Shown: one piece after another, positions 1 through 8,744 of the stretch
Layout: every line of letters starts with the position of its first letter
How positions within the stretch are numbered: the first letter of the stretch is position 1
Assembly (NCBI RefSeq): GCF_029714945.1
Contig: NZ_CP121634.1
Location: 5,229,001-5,293,000, forward strand
From: Bradyrhizobium sp. CIAT3101
GTDB lineage: Bacteria > Pseudomonadota > Alphaproteobacteria > Rhizobiales > Xanthobacteraceae
Reading direction: 5' to 3'
DNA length: 64,000 bases
Translations under genes and position numbers: made by a program
Notes under the pieces: model-generated
The model's input: only the letters and a program-made list of their open reading frames with translations
Told to the model about the DNA's origin: nothing
The model's database searches: none

Positions 1-192
1 CTTCTCGCTGACCATCAGCACGGCTTCCTGCCCGGCAGCCTCATCGCCATGGCTGAGCTTCTCGCAGCGGAGCCGCACCACTTCGTTCGCCTCGACCGCA
101 AGCATCGCACCCGCGTACCAGGGAAAGCCGTTGTCGGATCCGCCGAGCACCGCATGGCGGTCGAGCGCGGAGAAGGAATGGTGGTCAGGCAT
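1..192 (-). CDS. Unidentified protein, C-terminus cut by window edge
   Basis: An ATG at 192 on the minus strand opens a frame that runs without a stop to base 1, giving 64 codons of an incomplete protein. The start reads MPDHHSFSALDRHAVLGG, and a later stretch contains FPWYAGAMLAVEANE. I recognise no family, signal peptide or membrane segment. A plus-strand TTG frame beginning at 131 overlaps it, but that extension of the neighbouring exporter is unlikely, so this divergent gene is the better explanation of the first 190 bases. It is probably transcribed away from the exporter, with the shared promoters in 193-376. Confidence 0.55.
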   Translation of the reverse strand, partial: MPDHHSFSALDRHAVLGGSDNGFPWYAGAMLAVEANEVVRLRCEKLSHGDEAAGQEAVLMVSEK

Positions 193-376
193 CACGGACC
201 TCAAATTCTTTGAGCGACGCTCCGATCAATACGCTTCAAATTCTAAGGATCAGGCCCGGGAACCGGTCGGATTGGCGGCGGGCGCGACACCGGCGGTTAA
301 CTACGGCCGGGCCGGTAACCCCATTCGCGCGCTCCCCTTCCTCCGGCTAAACTCTGTCGATTCCCGGAGCACGCCC

Positions 377-1102
377 TTGGCTTTTCTCTTCGTCCTCAGC
401 GTCGGCCTGATCGCAGGCACCATTTCCGGCATCGTCGGCACGGGCTCGTCGATCATGCTGATGCCCGTGCTGGTCTATGCCTACGGGCCGAAGGAGGCCG
501 TGCCGATCATGGCGGTGGCTTCCGTCATGGCAAACTTTTCGCGCATTCTGGCGTGGTGGCGAGAAGTCGACTGGCGGGCCTGCCTGGCCTATTCCGTCAC
601 CGGCATTCCGGCCGCGGCGCTGGGCGCGCGGACGCTGCTCGCCCTGCCCTCGCACGCCGTCGATCTTGCCATCGGCATCTTCCTCATCGCAATGGTGCCG
701 GTGCGGCACTGGCTGGCGCGACACGACCTCAAGGCCAATCTCTGGCATCTGGCGATCGGCGGCGCCGTCATCGGTTATCTCACCGGCATCGTGGTCTCGA
801 CCGGACCGCTCAGCGTGCCGCTGTTCCTGTTCTATGGCTTGTCCAAAGGCGCCTTTCTCGCCACCGAAGCCGCCGCCTCGCTTGGGCTCTACTTCGCCAA
901 ATCCGTGACGTTCGAACGCTTCGGAGCGCTGACACAGGACGTCTTCATCAAGGGCCTGATCGCAGGCTCCTCGCTGATGGCCGGCGCTTTCGTCGCCAAG
1001 CGCTTCGTCATGCACCTGAAACCCGAGATGTTCCGCATGGTGATGGATGCGATCATGATCGCAGCCGGGCTCTCGATGCTGTGGAATGCGACGCAGCCCT
1101 AG
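377..1102 (+). CDS. TauE/SafE family membrane exporter
   Basis: A predicted 241-residue integral membrane protein of the TauE/SafE (DUF81) family, which exports sulfite, sulfoacetate or other organic anions; the substrate here is unknown. The family's first repeat is visible as GLIAGTISGIVGTGSSIM followed by several hydrophobic helices. A second half-repeat contains IGYLTGIVVSTGPLSVP. I chose the TTG at 377 because CGGAG lies about eight bases upstream and the protein then begins directly at the first helix. The open frame reaches back to 131 but that extension is polar and overlaps the divergent partial gene. A second member of the family lies at 30656-31438. Confidence 0.8.
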   Translation: MAFLFVLSVGLIAGTISGIVGTGSSIMLMPVLVYAYGPKEAVPIMAVASVMANFSRILAWWREVDWRACLAYSVTGIPAAALGARTLLALPSHAVDLAIGIFLIAMVPVRHWLARHDLKANLWHLAIGGAVIGYLTGIVVSTGPLSVPLFLFYGLSKGAFLATEAAASLGLYFAKSVTFERFGALTQDVFIKGLIAGSSLMAGAFVAKRFVMHLKPEMFRMVMDAIMIAAGLSMLWNATQP

Positions 1103-1111
1103 CCGTACCGC

Positions 1112-3169
1112 TCAGGCGGCGAATTCCGGCGCGATTGGCGGACTGTCTGCGAACAGACGATCCTCGCCGCCGCCGGTTTCCGCAAGGCCCCCCAGCACGG
1201 CATCGAGCGGCTGCGGCTTGTGGTACAGAAAACCCTGGCCGAGCCTCACGCCCATCTCGCGCATCGCCTGCGCCTGCTCGGCCCGTTCGATGCCTTCCGC
1301 GACCAAGGTGAGCCCCAGCGTCTCCGCGAGTGAGGCAATCACGCCGACGATCGCCTTGTCCTCGGCACTCTCGGGGATTTCGCGGATGAATGCCTTGTCG
1401 ATCTTGACCTTGTCGAGCGGAAACCGACGCAGATGGGCGAGCGAGCTATAGCCCGTGCCGAAATCGTCGAGCGCAATGGTGGCGCCGAGGCGCCGCAGCC
1501 GGCGCAGCGTCTCGGATGCGCTGGCGATGTTGTTGATCAGCGATCCCTCGGTGATCTCGAGCTCGAGTGATGACGCCGCGACGCCGAGCCGCTCGCACGT
1601 CTCGCGCAGTTCGGCGGCGAGCGAATGGTCGGCCAATTCGGATGGGGGCAGATTGATCGCAATCCGGATCTGCGGCCTGGCTGCAGCTGCCAGGCGTTGC
1701 AGCGCGCGGCAGGCGTCGGTCAGCACGTAGCGTGTCAACCGCGCATTGTTGCCGCTGCGCTCGATCAGCGGCAGGAATTCACCGGGACCGATCACGCCAT
1801 GCTCGGGATGACGCCAGCGAATGAGCGCCTCCAGGCCGATGACCTCCTGGGTCACCAGATCGACCTGGCTTTGATACCAGACCTCGAATTGCTGCTCGGC
1901 AAAGCCTGTGGGGATCGCAAGCTCGAGATCCCTGCGGCGGCGATAGTCGCGCTGGAGCGCTTCGTCGAGCACCGCGACGGTGCCGGGCGCCTTGCTCTTG
2001 GCGTGGTAGAGCGCGATGTCGGCGAGCGCCGGCAAGTGGGACAATTCAGGGTCGCCGGCACGGCGCACGGCAAGGCCGATGCTGGCACGCGGCACGACCT
2101 GCTTGTCATGCAGCAGGATCGGTTCAGAAATGGCGTCCAGCACTTGCCGCGCGAAGGCCTGCGCGGCCGCTTCATTGCTGACTTCCGGACGAATGACCAC
2201 GAACTCGTCGCCGCCGAGCCGCGCGACCCAATCTTCCGGTTCGACCGTATCACGAAGCCGTTCGGAGATATGAACCAGGAACTTGTCGCCGGCGTCGTGA
2301 CCGAAGGTGTCGTTGATGCCCTTGAAATCGTCGAGATCGATGAAGGAGAAGGCAATCAGTGCGTCCGGCGAGCCGGCATCCCTGCTCAAGGTCACGAGGC
2401 GCTCGGACAGTGAGCGGCGGTTGGGCAGGCCCGTGAGCGGATCGTGCGCGGCCATGTGGCCGAGCCGGTCGAGCGCGCCCGACGTCGTGTGCTGCATCGC
2501 GTTGAAGGCGCTCGCGAGCTGGCCGAATTCGTTCGACGATTTGACGTCGGCCGGATAGGCGCGACCGTCCTGCTTGCTGCGCTGGATCGCCGACATCATC
2601 GCGGCCAGCGGCTTGCCGATGAAGATGTTGGCAGAGATCCGCATCGCGATCACGGTCGCAAGCGTTCCGAGGAGGCCGACGACGAGAAGCAGTCCCAGCC
2701 TGCTGCCGGTGTCCACATAGAGCGTCGCATAGGAATAGGCGATCACGATGCGGCCGGCCTGAACGGCGATGTTGCCGTTGCGGTAGGCAATCGGACGCGA
2801 GACCTCGGTGAGCGCCTGGACCGCGGGCCGCGCCACCACGCGGGCGATCACGACGCCGGTGTCGTCGTAGACGGCGGCAGCCGCGATGGTCTCGTCGTGC
2901 ATGATCTCGTTGAGCACGCCGGTGACCTGGTCGTAGCGCATCTTCCAGAGCGGCTCGGCGATCAGCTCGGCGCGGCTCTCGGCGACGCGGGCAATGCGGG
3001 CATCGAGCTGCCGGATCTGCGACCAGAAGCTCGAGACCTCGACGCCGGCCGACGCCAGCAGCTGCACCAACAGCAGCACCGGCACGGTGGCCCAGATCAT
3101 CGCGCGGACGACGGAGCGCGATGCAGCCGGCCTGGTCGGAGCGTTCATGCCGTCAGCGTCCTGCATCAT
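1112..3169 (-). CDS. Membrane GGDEF-EAL cyclic-di-GMP enzyme
   Basis: A 685-residue inner-membrane sensor enzyme. Helices at about 21-42 and 159-180 bracket a periplasmic region, followed by HAMP, then GGDEF (about 240-405) and EAL (about 425-670) domains. The diguanylate cyclase signature RLGGDEF is intact. The phosphodiesterase side keeps GLEALIRWRHP, ALDDFGTGYSSL, KIDKAFI and LVAEGIER, so both activities are possible. The first ATG overlaps the TGA of the upstream periplasmic binding protein (3166-3169), which implies translational coupling and suggests that the binding protein supplies the signal to this enzyme's periplasmic domain. Further in-frame ATGs at 3166 and 3148 could also serve as start. 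Confidence 0.9.
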   Translation of the reverse strand: MMQDADGMNAPTRPAASRSVVRAMIWATVPVLLLVQLLASAGVEVSSFWSQIRQLDARIARVAESRAELIAEPLWKMRYDQVTGVLNEIMHDETIAAAAVYDDTGVVIARVVARPAVQALTEVSRPIAYRNGNIAVQAGRIVIAYSYATLYVDTGSRLGLLLVVGLLGTLATVIAMRISANIFIGKPLAAMMSAIQRSKQDGRAYPADVKSSNEFGQLASAFNAMQHTTSGALDRLGHMAAHDPLTGLPNRRSLSERLVTLSRDAGSPDALIAFSFIDLDDFKGINDTFGHDAGDKFLVHISERLRDTVEPEDWVARLGGDEFVVIRPEVSNEAAAQAFARQVLDAISEPILLHDKQVVPRASIGLAVRRAGDPELSHLPALADIALYHAKSKAPGTVAVLDEALQRDYRRRRDLELAIPTGFAEQQFEVWYQSQVDLVTQEVIGLEALIRWRHPEHGVIGPGEFLPLIERSGNNARLTRYVLTDACRALQRLAAAARPQIRIAINLPPSELADHSLAAELRETCERLGVAASSLELEITEGSLINNIASASETLRRLRRLGATIALDDFGTGYSSLAHLRRFPLDKVKIDKAFIREIPESAEDKAIVGVIASLAETLGLTLVAEGIERAEQAQAMREMGVRLGQGFLYHKPQPLDAVLGGLAETGGGEDRLFADSPPIAPEFAA

Positions 3170-4323
3170 TCACCGGCGGCGCTTGGGGGCGACAGCGACG
3201 AAATCAGCGCATCCAGCGAGAAATCGTATTGGCCGCAACGTCCCGGCCTTGCCTTGAACCGCGCGAAGTCGATCCGGTCGAAGGCCCGGGTCTTGATCAG
3301 TGCGGCCACGGAGGCGAGATTGTCGCGCGTGATCGCCGACGTCTTGACCTCGATGTGCGGCGAGCTGGCTGCGAAGTCGCAACCATCGGCATAGTCGCGC
3401 AGCAGCACGATCGACCAGCCGCCGAGCAGGAAATGGCCGCCATCGGTCAGCAGCAGACGACCGGCCTTGATTTCGCGCAGCGCGTCCTCCGACCAGTTCA
3501 GGCCGACGACCTGGATATTCTGGCCGGGCTCAAGTCCCGCGGCGGCAGCCGCCTTGAGCGCACCAAGGGCCATCGGATCGTTGCCGGCCCAGATTCCTGC
3601 GGGACGGATGCCCTTGCGCGAAGCCCAGCTCAGATAGTTGGCCGCGACCTGTTCCGCTTCCGACTGGGTCCAATTGGCAAACAGCATCCGGTCCACGACG
3701 ACGTCGGGCGCAGCCGCGACTGCGAGCTGGAGACCGGCATTGCGGGCAATCGAGGCCGGCGTGATCTCGTCACCGCCGATCCCGAGAAGATGGATTTTGC
3801 CATCGGGGCTTTGCCATTTTTCGTGACGCGCTGCGTCGATCAACGCATTCGCCATGCGCGCGCCCGCGGTCGCCAGATCGGTCGTGATGTCGCCGAGCCA
3901 GGTCTTGAGCTTGCTGCGCGGCGCTCCGAAACGCACCGCATCCTCGCCGATCAGCGTATTCGACAGCAGCAGCGTTTTCACGCCCGCGGCCTCGGCCGCC
4001 TCCAGGATCGGAACGGCGGCGGATTCCTCGTTCGAGAGAATGAGGAAGTCGGGCTTGTCGGCACGCGCGACCACGCCGAGGCCGAGCTCCTGCATGGTGC
4101 GATAATTGCGCTCGCTGCTCAGCACCTCGACATTGGCGTCGAGCTTGCGGCCGGCGGCCTGCATGGTCTGCGCGACCATGTCCCAGTAGACCTCACCGAT
4201 CTTGCCCGGGCTCACGAAAACGATGTTGAGGGGTTTTGCATCAGCCGCAACAGCGTGGCCGGCTGGCGCGAGAACGCCAAGGGCCATGCTCACAGCGAGC
4301 AATATCCGTAGGACTGCCGTCAT
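3166..4323 (-). CDS. Periplasmic sugar-type binding protein (Peripla_BP_4)
   Basis: A 385-residue secreted protein with a clear signal peptide (hydrophobic residues 5-24, likely cleavage after AVAA). The mature start NIVFVSPGKIGEVYWD and the later IWAGNDPMALGALKAA match the LacI/ribose-type periplasmic binding fold (Peripla_BP_4). No ABC permease or ATPase is nearby. Instead its stop overlaps the start of a GGDEF-EAL protein. In other bacteria such binding proteins act as sensing partners of membrane receptors (the LuxP-LuxQ principle), so a signalling rather than transport role is inferred. The ligand cannot be read from sequence. Confidence 0.85.
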   Translation of the reverse strand: MTAVLRILLAVSMALGVLAPAGHAVAADAKPLNIVFVSPGKIGEVYWDMVAQTMQAAGRKLDANVEVLSSERNYRTMQELGLGVVARADKPDFLILSNEESAAVPILEAAEAAGVKTLLLSNTLIGEDAVRFGAPRSKLKTWLGDITTDLATAGARMANALIDAARHEKWQSPDGKIHLLGIGGDEITPASIARNAGLQLAVAAAPDVVVDRMLFANWTQSEAEQVAANYLSWASRKGIRPAGIWAGNDPMALGALKAAAAAGLEPGQNIQVVGLNWSEDALREIKAGRLLLTDGGHFLLGGWSIVLLRDYADGCDFAASSPHIEVKTSAITRDNLASVAALIKTRAFDRIDFARFKARPGRCGQYDFSLDALISSLSPPSAAGE

Positions 4324-4524
4324 TCTTTTTAGCCACCCCGTCTTGTTCCGAAGCTGGACCCGCGTCCGCTAACATTTGGCAAAGTCCGGCGCGGCGCGGC
4401 GGCGTAGAGCTAACAAAGGGTGTATCGGCTGCACGGAATTGGGCTAATTGGAGCGCTCACGGGCGCCCGCGCAGCCCGCCGTTCCGTGCTATCAGCAAAT
4501 CTGAAACCTCCGACTCACCATCCC

Positions 4525-5973
4525 ATGGCCAAGAACACGCTTTCCTTCGTCTGCCAGAACTGCGGCGCGGCCTATAACCGCTGGCAGGGCAAGTGCGAGT
4601 CCTGCGGCGAATGGAATACGCTGGCCGAGGAGGACGCGACCGGCAGCGTCCCGGTCTCGATCCGCTCCAAGCGCAAGGGCCGCACGTTTGCGCTGGAGAG
4701 CCTCGCGGGCAAAAGCCCTGACGCGCCGCGCCTGTCCTCGGGGCTGACCGAGCTCGACCGCGTCACCGGCGGCGGCTTCGTGCGCGGCTCGGTGCTGCTG
4801 GTCGGCGGCGATCCCGGCATCGGCAAATCGACGCTGCTGACGCAGGCGACCAGCCTGATGGCGCGCGCCGGCCACCGCATCGTCTACATCTCCGGCGAAG
4901 AAGCCATCGCCCAGGTGCGGCTGCGCGCCGAACGGCTCGGGTTGTCGGATGCACCCGTGCAGCTCGCGGCCGAGACCTCGGTCGAGGACATCGTCTCGAC
5001 ATTGTCGGAGGGCGCCGTCCCGCGGCTGATCGTGATCGACTCGATCCAGACGATGTGGACCGACACGGTGGAATCCGCGCCCGGCACGGTCACCCAGGTG
5101 CGCGCCTCGGCGCAGGCCCTCATTCGGTTCGCCAAGAAGACCGGTGCGGCCATCATCCTGGTCGGCCACGTCACCAAGGACGGCCAGATCGCGGGCCCTC
5201 GCGTGGTCGAGCACATGGTCGATGCCGTGATGTCGTTCGAGGGTGAAGGCTCGCAGCAATTCCGCATCCTGCGCGCCGTCAAGAACCGCTTCGGTCCGAC
5301 CGACGAGATCGGCGTGTTCGAGATGACCGGCCTCGGCCTGCGCGAGGTCACCAACCCTTCCGAGCTGTTCCTGTCCGAGCGTGACCTCGGCACCCCCGGC
5401 ACCGCAGTCTTCGCGGGCATCGAGGGCACGCGGCCCGTTCTGGTCGAATTGCAGGCATTGGTGGCGCCGACCTCGCTCGGCACCCCGCGCCGCGCCGTGG
5501 TCGGCTGGGACCAGAGCCGGCTCTCGATGGTGCTGGCGGTGCTGGAAGCCCATTGCGGGGTCAAGCTGTCGGGCCACGACGTCTATCTGAACGTCGCGGG
5601 TGGCCTGCGCATCCACGAGCCGGCGGCCGATATGGCGGCTGCGGCCGCGCTGGTGTCCTCCCTGGTTAATGCGCAGTTACCCACCGATGCGGTCTATTTC
5701 GGCGAGATTTCGCTCTCCGGCGTCATCCGCCCGGTGGCGCAGACCCCGGCCCGGCTCAAGGAAGCGGTCAAGCTCGGCTTCAAGCGCGCCGTGCTGCCCG
5801 AATCGGCCCGCGGCGGTGAGGCCGGCGGTGATGCCGGGCTGACCCTGAACGCGGTCAACAGCCTCACCACGCTGGTCGCTGAAATCGCCGCCAAGGGCTC
5901 CCGCCGCGGCGATCAGAACCCGCCTGCGGAGAAAAATGCCACACCGGCAAGATTCCGCCGTGGAGAGGGGTAG
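4525..5973 (+). CDS. radA: DNA repair protein RadA
   Basis: RadA, a RecA-like hexameric ATPase that drives branch migration during recombination. The 482-residue protein starts with a C4 zinc finger (Cys10, Cys13, Cys24, Cys27), has a Walker A GGDPGIGKST, the RadA-specific KNRFGPTDEIG motif and a C-terminal Lon-protease-like domain. ATG 4525 is chosen because MAKNTLSFVCQNCG is the usual RadA beginning; the frame is open upstream to 4420. About ten nonconserved residues rich in Lys, Asn and Pro form the C-terminal tail. The 168 bases before cvpA show no clear terminator. Confidence 0.97.
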   Translation: MAKNTLSFVCQNCGAAYNRWQGKCESCGEWNTLAEEDATGSVPVSIRSKRKGRTFALESLAGKSPDAPRLSSGLTELDRVTGGGFVRGSVLLVGGDPGIGKSTLLTQATSLMARAGHRIVYISGEEAIAQVRLRAERLGLSDAPVQLAAETSVEDIVSTLSEGAVPRLIVIDSIQTMWTDTVESAPGTVTQVRASAQALIRFAKKTGAAIILVGHVTKDGQIAGPRVVEHMVDAVMSFEGEGSQQFRILRAVKNRFGPTDEIGVFEMTGLGLREVTNPSELFLSERDLGTPGTAVFAGIEGTRPVLVELQALVAPTSLGTPRRAVVGWDQSRLSMVLAVLEAHCGVKLSGHDVYLNVAGGLRIHEPAADMAAAAALVSSLVNAQLPTDAVYFGEISLSGVIRPVAQTPARLKEAVKLGFKRAVLPESARGGEAGGDAGLTLNAVNSLTTLVAEIAAKGSRRGDQNPPAEKNATPARFRRGEG

Positions 5974-6141
5974 CCGGAGGTGACGTCAAGCGTCCCCGCC
6001 GCTATACAGCCGTCACAAAAGCAGCATGGGATTGCGTGGTTACGGCCTTGCCGGGAACGTCGTCTGGCCTTCAGTTAGGGCGGCGGCCAAACACCGATTC
6101 GCTGAGCACCCTTTGAGAGTACGAGCGGACCAGACCAGCCG

Positions 6142-6771
6142 ATGCCAGTTACACTCCTCGACCTGATCCTGCTCGGTGTGATGCTGATCTCGGGCCTGCT
6201 TGCGATGGTCCGCGGCTTCATGCGCGAAATCCTGTCGATCGCAGCCTGGGGCACGGCGGCGATCGTGACGCTGTACTCGTTCTCCAAGCTGCTGCCGACC
6301 GCCAAGACCTATTTCAACAACGACACCGTCGCCAGCGTGGTCGTGGTCGCCGGTGTGTTCGTCGGTACCCTGGTCGTGGTCTCCGTGATCACGGTCCGGA
6401 TCTCCGACATGATCCTGGATTCGCGCATTGGCGCGCTGGACCGCACCCTCGGGTTCCTGTTCGGGCTCGCTCGCGGGCTCTTGATCGTCGTGGTGGCCTT
6501 CCTGTTCTTCACCTGGCTGGTGCCGGACAAGCAGCGCCCGGACTGGGTCTCGGGGGCAAAATCCCGTGTGGTGCTCCAGGGAACCGGGGATTGGCTGATG
6601 TCCCTCTTGCCGGATGACCCCGAGAACACCATCTTGAAGAGATTCAAGAAAAACAAACCAGATGATGATCAAGCTGATACCGAACAGCAGCCTTCGGGCA
6701 CTGGAGACGGTTACAGTAAACCTGCTCGTGACAGCCTCAAGAAGCTGATCGAGAAACCTGCGGCGCGTTGA
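6142..6771 (+). CDS. cvpA: CvpA family membrane protein
   Basis: A 209-residue inner-membrane protein of the CvpA (colicin V production) family with about four helices in the first 140 residues, including the conserved GFMREILSIAAWGTAA and the following helix pair GALDRTLGFLFGLARG. The C-terminal 60 residues are hydrophilic and charged (KNKPDDDQAD). The gene lies 28 bases before purF, the same cvpA-purF order found in many proteobacteria, and the two are probably co-transcribed. The biochemical role is unsettled; links to envelope integrity and biofilm are known in Escherichia coli. Confidence 0.93.
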   Translation: MPVTLLDLILLGVMLISGLLAMVRGFMREILSIAAWGTAAIVTLYSFSKLLPTAKTYFNNDTVASVVVVAGVFVGTLVVVSVITVRISDMILDSRIGALDRTLGFLFGLARGLLIVVVAFLFFTWLVPDKQRPDWVSGAKSRVVLQGTGDWLMSLLPDDPENTILKRFKKNKPDDDQADTEQQPSGTGDGYSKPARDSLKKLIEKPAAR

Positions 6772-6799
6772 TTGAGCCCTAAAGAGAGGCGCGGACGAG

Positions 6800-8311
6800 A
6801 TGCGACACCCTGACCAGGACGCCCACACTGAACTCGATCCCGGCTCCGCCGCGCTAGAGCTTCAGGACGACCTGGACGGAGATACGGTCCGCGAGGAATG
6901 CGGCGTCTTCGGCATCTACGGACATCCTGAAGCTGCCGCCATCACGGCGCTCGGCCTCCACGCACTTCAACACCGCGGCCAGGAAGCCGCCGGCATCGTC
7001 TCCTACGACGGCAGCCGCTTCCACAGTGAACGCCGCCTCGGCCTCGTCGGCGACACCTTCTCCCGCCGCGAGGTGATCGACCGCCTGCCCGGCACCATGG
7101 CGGTCGGCCACGTGCGCTACGCCACGACCGGCGCCACCATCCTGCGCAACGTGCAACCGCTGTTCGCCGAGCTCAATGCCGGCGGCCTCGCGGTCGCCCA
7201 CAACGGCAACCTCTCCAACGGCCTGACGCTGCGCCGCGAGCTCGTCAAGAACGGCGCGATGATGCAGTCGACCTCCGACACCGAGGTGATCCTGCACCTG
7301 GTGGCGCGCTCCCGGCGCAGCCGCTTCATCGAGCGCTATATCGACGCGCTGCGCGAGATCGAAGGCGCCTATGCGCTGGTCTCGCTCACCAACAAGAAGC
7401 TGGTCGGCGCGCGCGATCCCCGCGGCATCCGCCCGCTGGTGCTCGGCGAACTCGACGGCTGCCCGATCCTGACGTCGGAGACCTGCGCGCTCGACATCAT
7501 CGGCGCGCGCTTCGTCCGCGACATCGAGCCCGGCGAAGTCATCGTGTTCGACGAGCACGGCCAGGACATCCACAAGCCGTTCCCGCCGATGGCGCCGCGC
7601 CCCTGCATCTTCGAATACATCTATTTCTCGCGTCCGGATTCCATCGTCCACGGGCGCTCGGTCTACGAGGTGCGCAAGGCCTTCGGCGCTCAGCTCGCGC
7701 GCGAGAGCCATGTGCCTGTCGACGTCGTGGTGCCGGTGCCGGATTCCGGCGTGCCCGCCGCGGTCGGCTACAGCCAGCATTCGGGCGTGCCGTTCGAGCT
7801 CGGCATCATCCGCAACCATTATGTCGGCCGCACCTTCATCCAGCCGACGCAGGCGATCCGCGAATCCGGCGTGCGCATGAAGCACTCGGCCAACCGTGCC
7901 GCGATCGAAGGCAAGCGCATCATCCTGATCGACGACTCCCTGGTGCGCGGCACCACGTCGAAGAAGATCGTGCGCATGATGCGCGATGCCGGCGCCAAGG
8001 AAGTGCACTTCCGCCTCGCCTCGCCGCCGATCCTCTATCCCGATTATTACGGCATCGATCTGCCGGACCGCGGCGGCCTCTTGGCCGCGACGCATTCGCT
8101 CGAGGAGATGCGCGAGCTCATCGGCGCCGACTCGCTCGCCTTCCTGTCGATCGACGGCATGTACCGCGCGATGGGCGAACCCGGCCGCGACCCCGCCAAT
8201 CCGAAGTTTGCGGATCACTGCTTCACAGGCGTCTATCCGACCCACCTCACCGACCAGACCCAGACCGAGCCGCAACCGCGGCAGCTGTCGCTGCTGGCGG
8301 AGGCGAGCTGA
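6800..8311 (+). CDS. purF: Amidophosphoribosyltransferase PurF
   Basis: PurF makes 5-phosphoribosylamine from PRPP and glutamine, the first committed step of purine synthesis. The 503-residue protein has an N-terminal class II glutamine amidotransferase domain (Cys34 in EECGVFGIYG, then LQHRGQEAAG) and a phosphoribosyltransferase domain with the PRPP loop IILIDDSLVRGTTSKK. Cys34 must become N-terminal, so a 33-residue leader has to be removed. Near the C-terminus HCFTGVYPT keeps only one Cys of the pair that binds the Fe-S cluster in the Bacillus enzyme, so a complete cluster is doubtful. Confidence 0.97.
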   Translation: MRHPDQDAHTELDPGSAALELQDDLDGDTVREECGVFGIYGHPEAAAITALGLHALQHRGQEAAGIVSYDGSRFHSERRLGLVGDTFSRREVIDRLPGTMAVGHVRYATTGATILRNVQPLFAELNAGGLAVAHNGNLSNGLTLRRELVKNGAMMQSTSDTEVILHLVARSRRSRFIERYIDALREIEGAYALVSLTNKKLVGARDPRGIRPLVLGELDGCPILTSETCALDIIGARFVRDIEPGEVIVFDEHGQDIHKPFPPMAPRPCIFEYIYFSRPDSIVHGRSVYEVRKAFGAQLARESHVPVDVVVPVPDSGVPAAVGYSQHSGVPFELGIIRNHYVGRTFIQPTQAIRESGVRMKHSANRAAIEGKRIILIDDSLVRGTTSKKIVRMMRDAGAKEVHFRLASPPILYPDYYGIDLPDRGGLLAATHSLEEMRELIGADSLAFLSIDGMYRAMGEPGRDPANPKFADHCFTGVYPTHLTDQTQTEPQPRQLSLLAEAS

Positions 8312-8321
8312 CGATGCCGGC

Positions 8322-8675
8322 GTGGTCGTTGTAGCCAACCTCAGGCGGCTATCTTGCAGCGACACGCCGTCGCTGGAAGCATTTTGGCCTGAAGGGCCAT
8401 TCGGAATCTACATTTCTGCAATGGTCGGTCCGGCTGGCGGGCCGGGCGAAGAATCCTTCGGATTCACTCTTTGCACACCGGAATGGTTCGCGGAGAACAT
8501 GAAGGACGCTCATGTCCCGGGAAGACACTTCCTCTTCGTCAAGGAATACGACTACCCAGCGCTCGAACAATATGTGCGTGGCTATTGCCAGAGGTGCATG
8601 GGCAACAGTTGGAAAGAGGTTGCCGAAAAGGTTGGCCTCCTTGGCTCCTGGGAATTCGAAAACTACGAACCTTGA
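8322..8675 (+). CDS. Orphan Imm8-type immunity protein
   Basis: A 117-residue frame between purF and the SDR gene that resembles the Imm8 family of polymorphic-toxin immunity proteins. Matching traits are SLEAFWPEGPFGIYISA, then MVGPAGGPGEESFGF followed by CTPEWF, and a C-terminal half ending GSWEFENYEP. GTG 8322 lies ten bases after the purF stop and gives the family's usual length; no good ribosome site precedes it, so coupling to purF is possible. The next ATG, 8421, would remove the first strands. The block 8521-8580 is 30 of 60 G+C, lower than the flanks, which suggests transfer. No toxin gene is adjacent. Confidence 0.68.
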   Translation: MVVVANLRRLSCSDTPSLEAFWPEGPFGIYISAMVGPAGGPGEESFGFTLCTPEWFAENMKDAHVPGRHFLFVKEYDYPALEQYVRGYCQRCMGNSWKEVAEKVGLLGSWEFENYEP

Positions 8676-8744
8676 GCCTGGTAGGCGGTCGGATTTTGTC
8701 TCGGCCGGGCTTGTCCCAGCCATCCACGCCTGTAAAACCCCGCC

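Noticed and set aside
131-376. An upstream TTG start for the first TauE gene
   Set aside because: The added 82 residues are polar and unlike TauE proteins, and they overlap the better supported partial gene on the other strand.
4492-5616. A minus-strand frame opposite radA
   Set aside because: It is antisense to RadA, which has its zinc finger, Walker A and KNRFG motif intact.
6854-8365. A long minus-strand frame opposite purF
   Set aside because: PurF motifs on the plus strand are beyond doubt, and the reverse product has no family signal and an odd His/Arg/Asp-rich composition.
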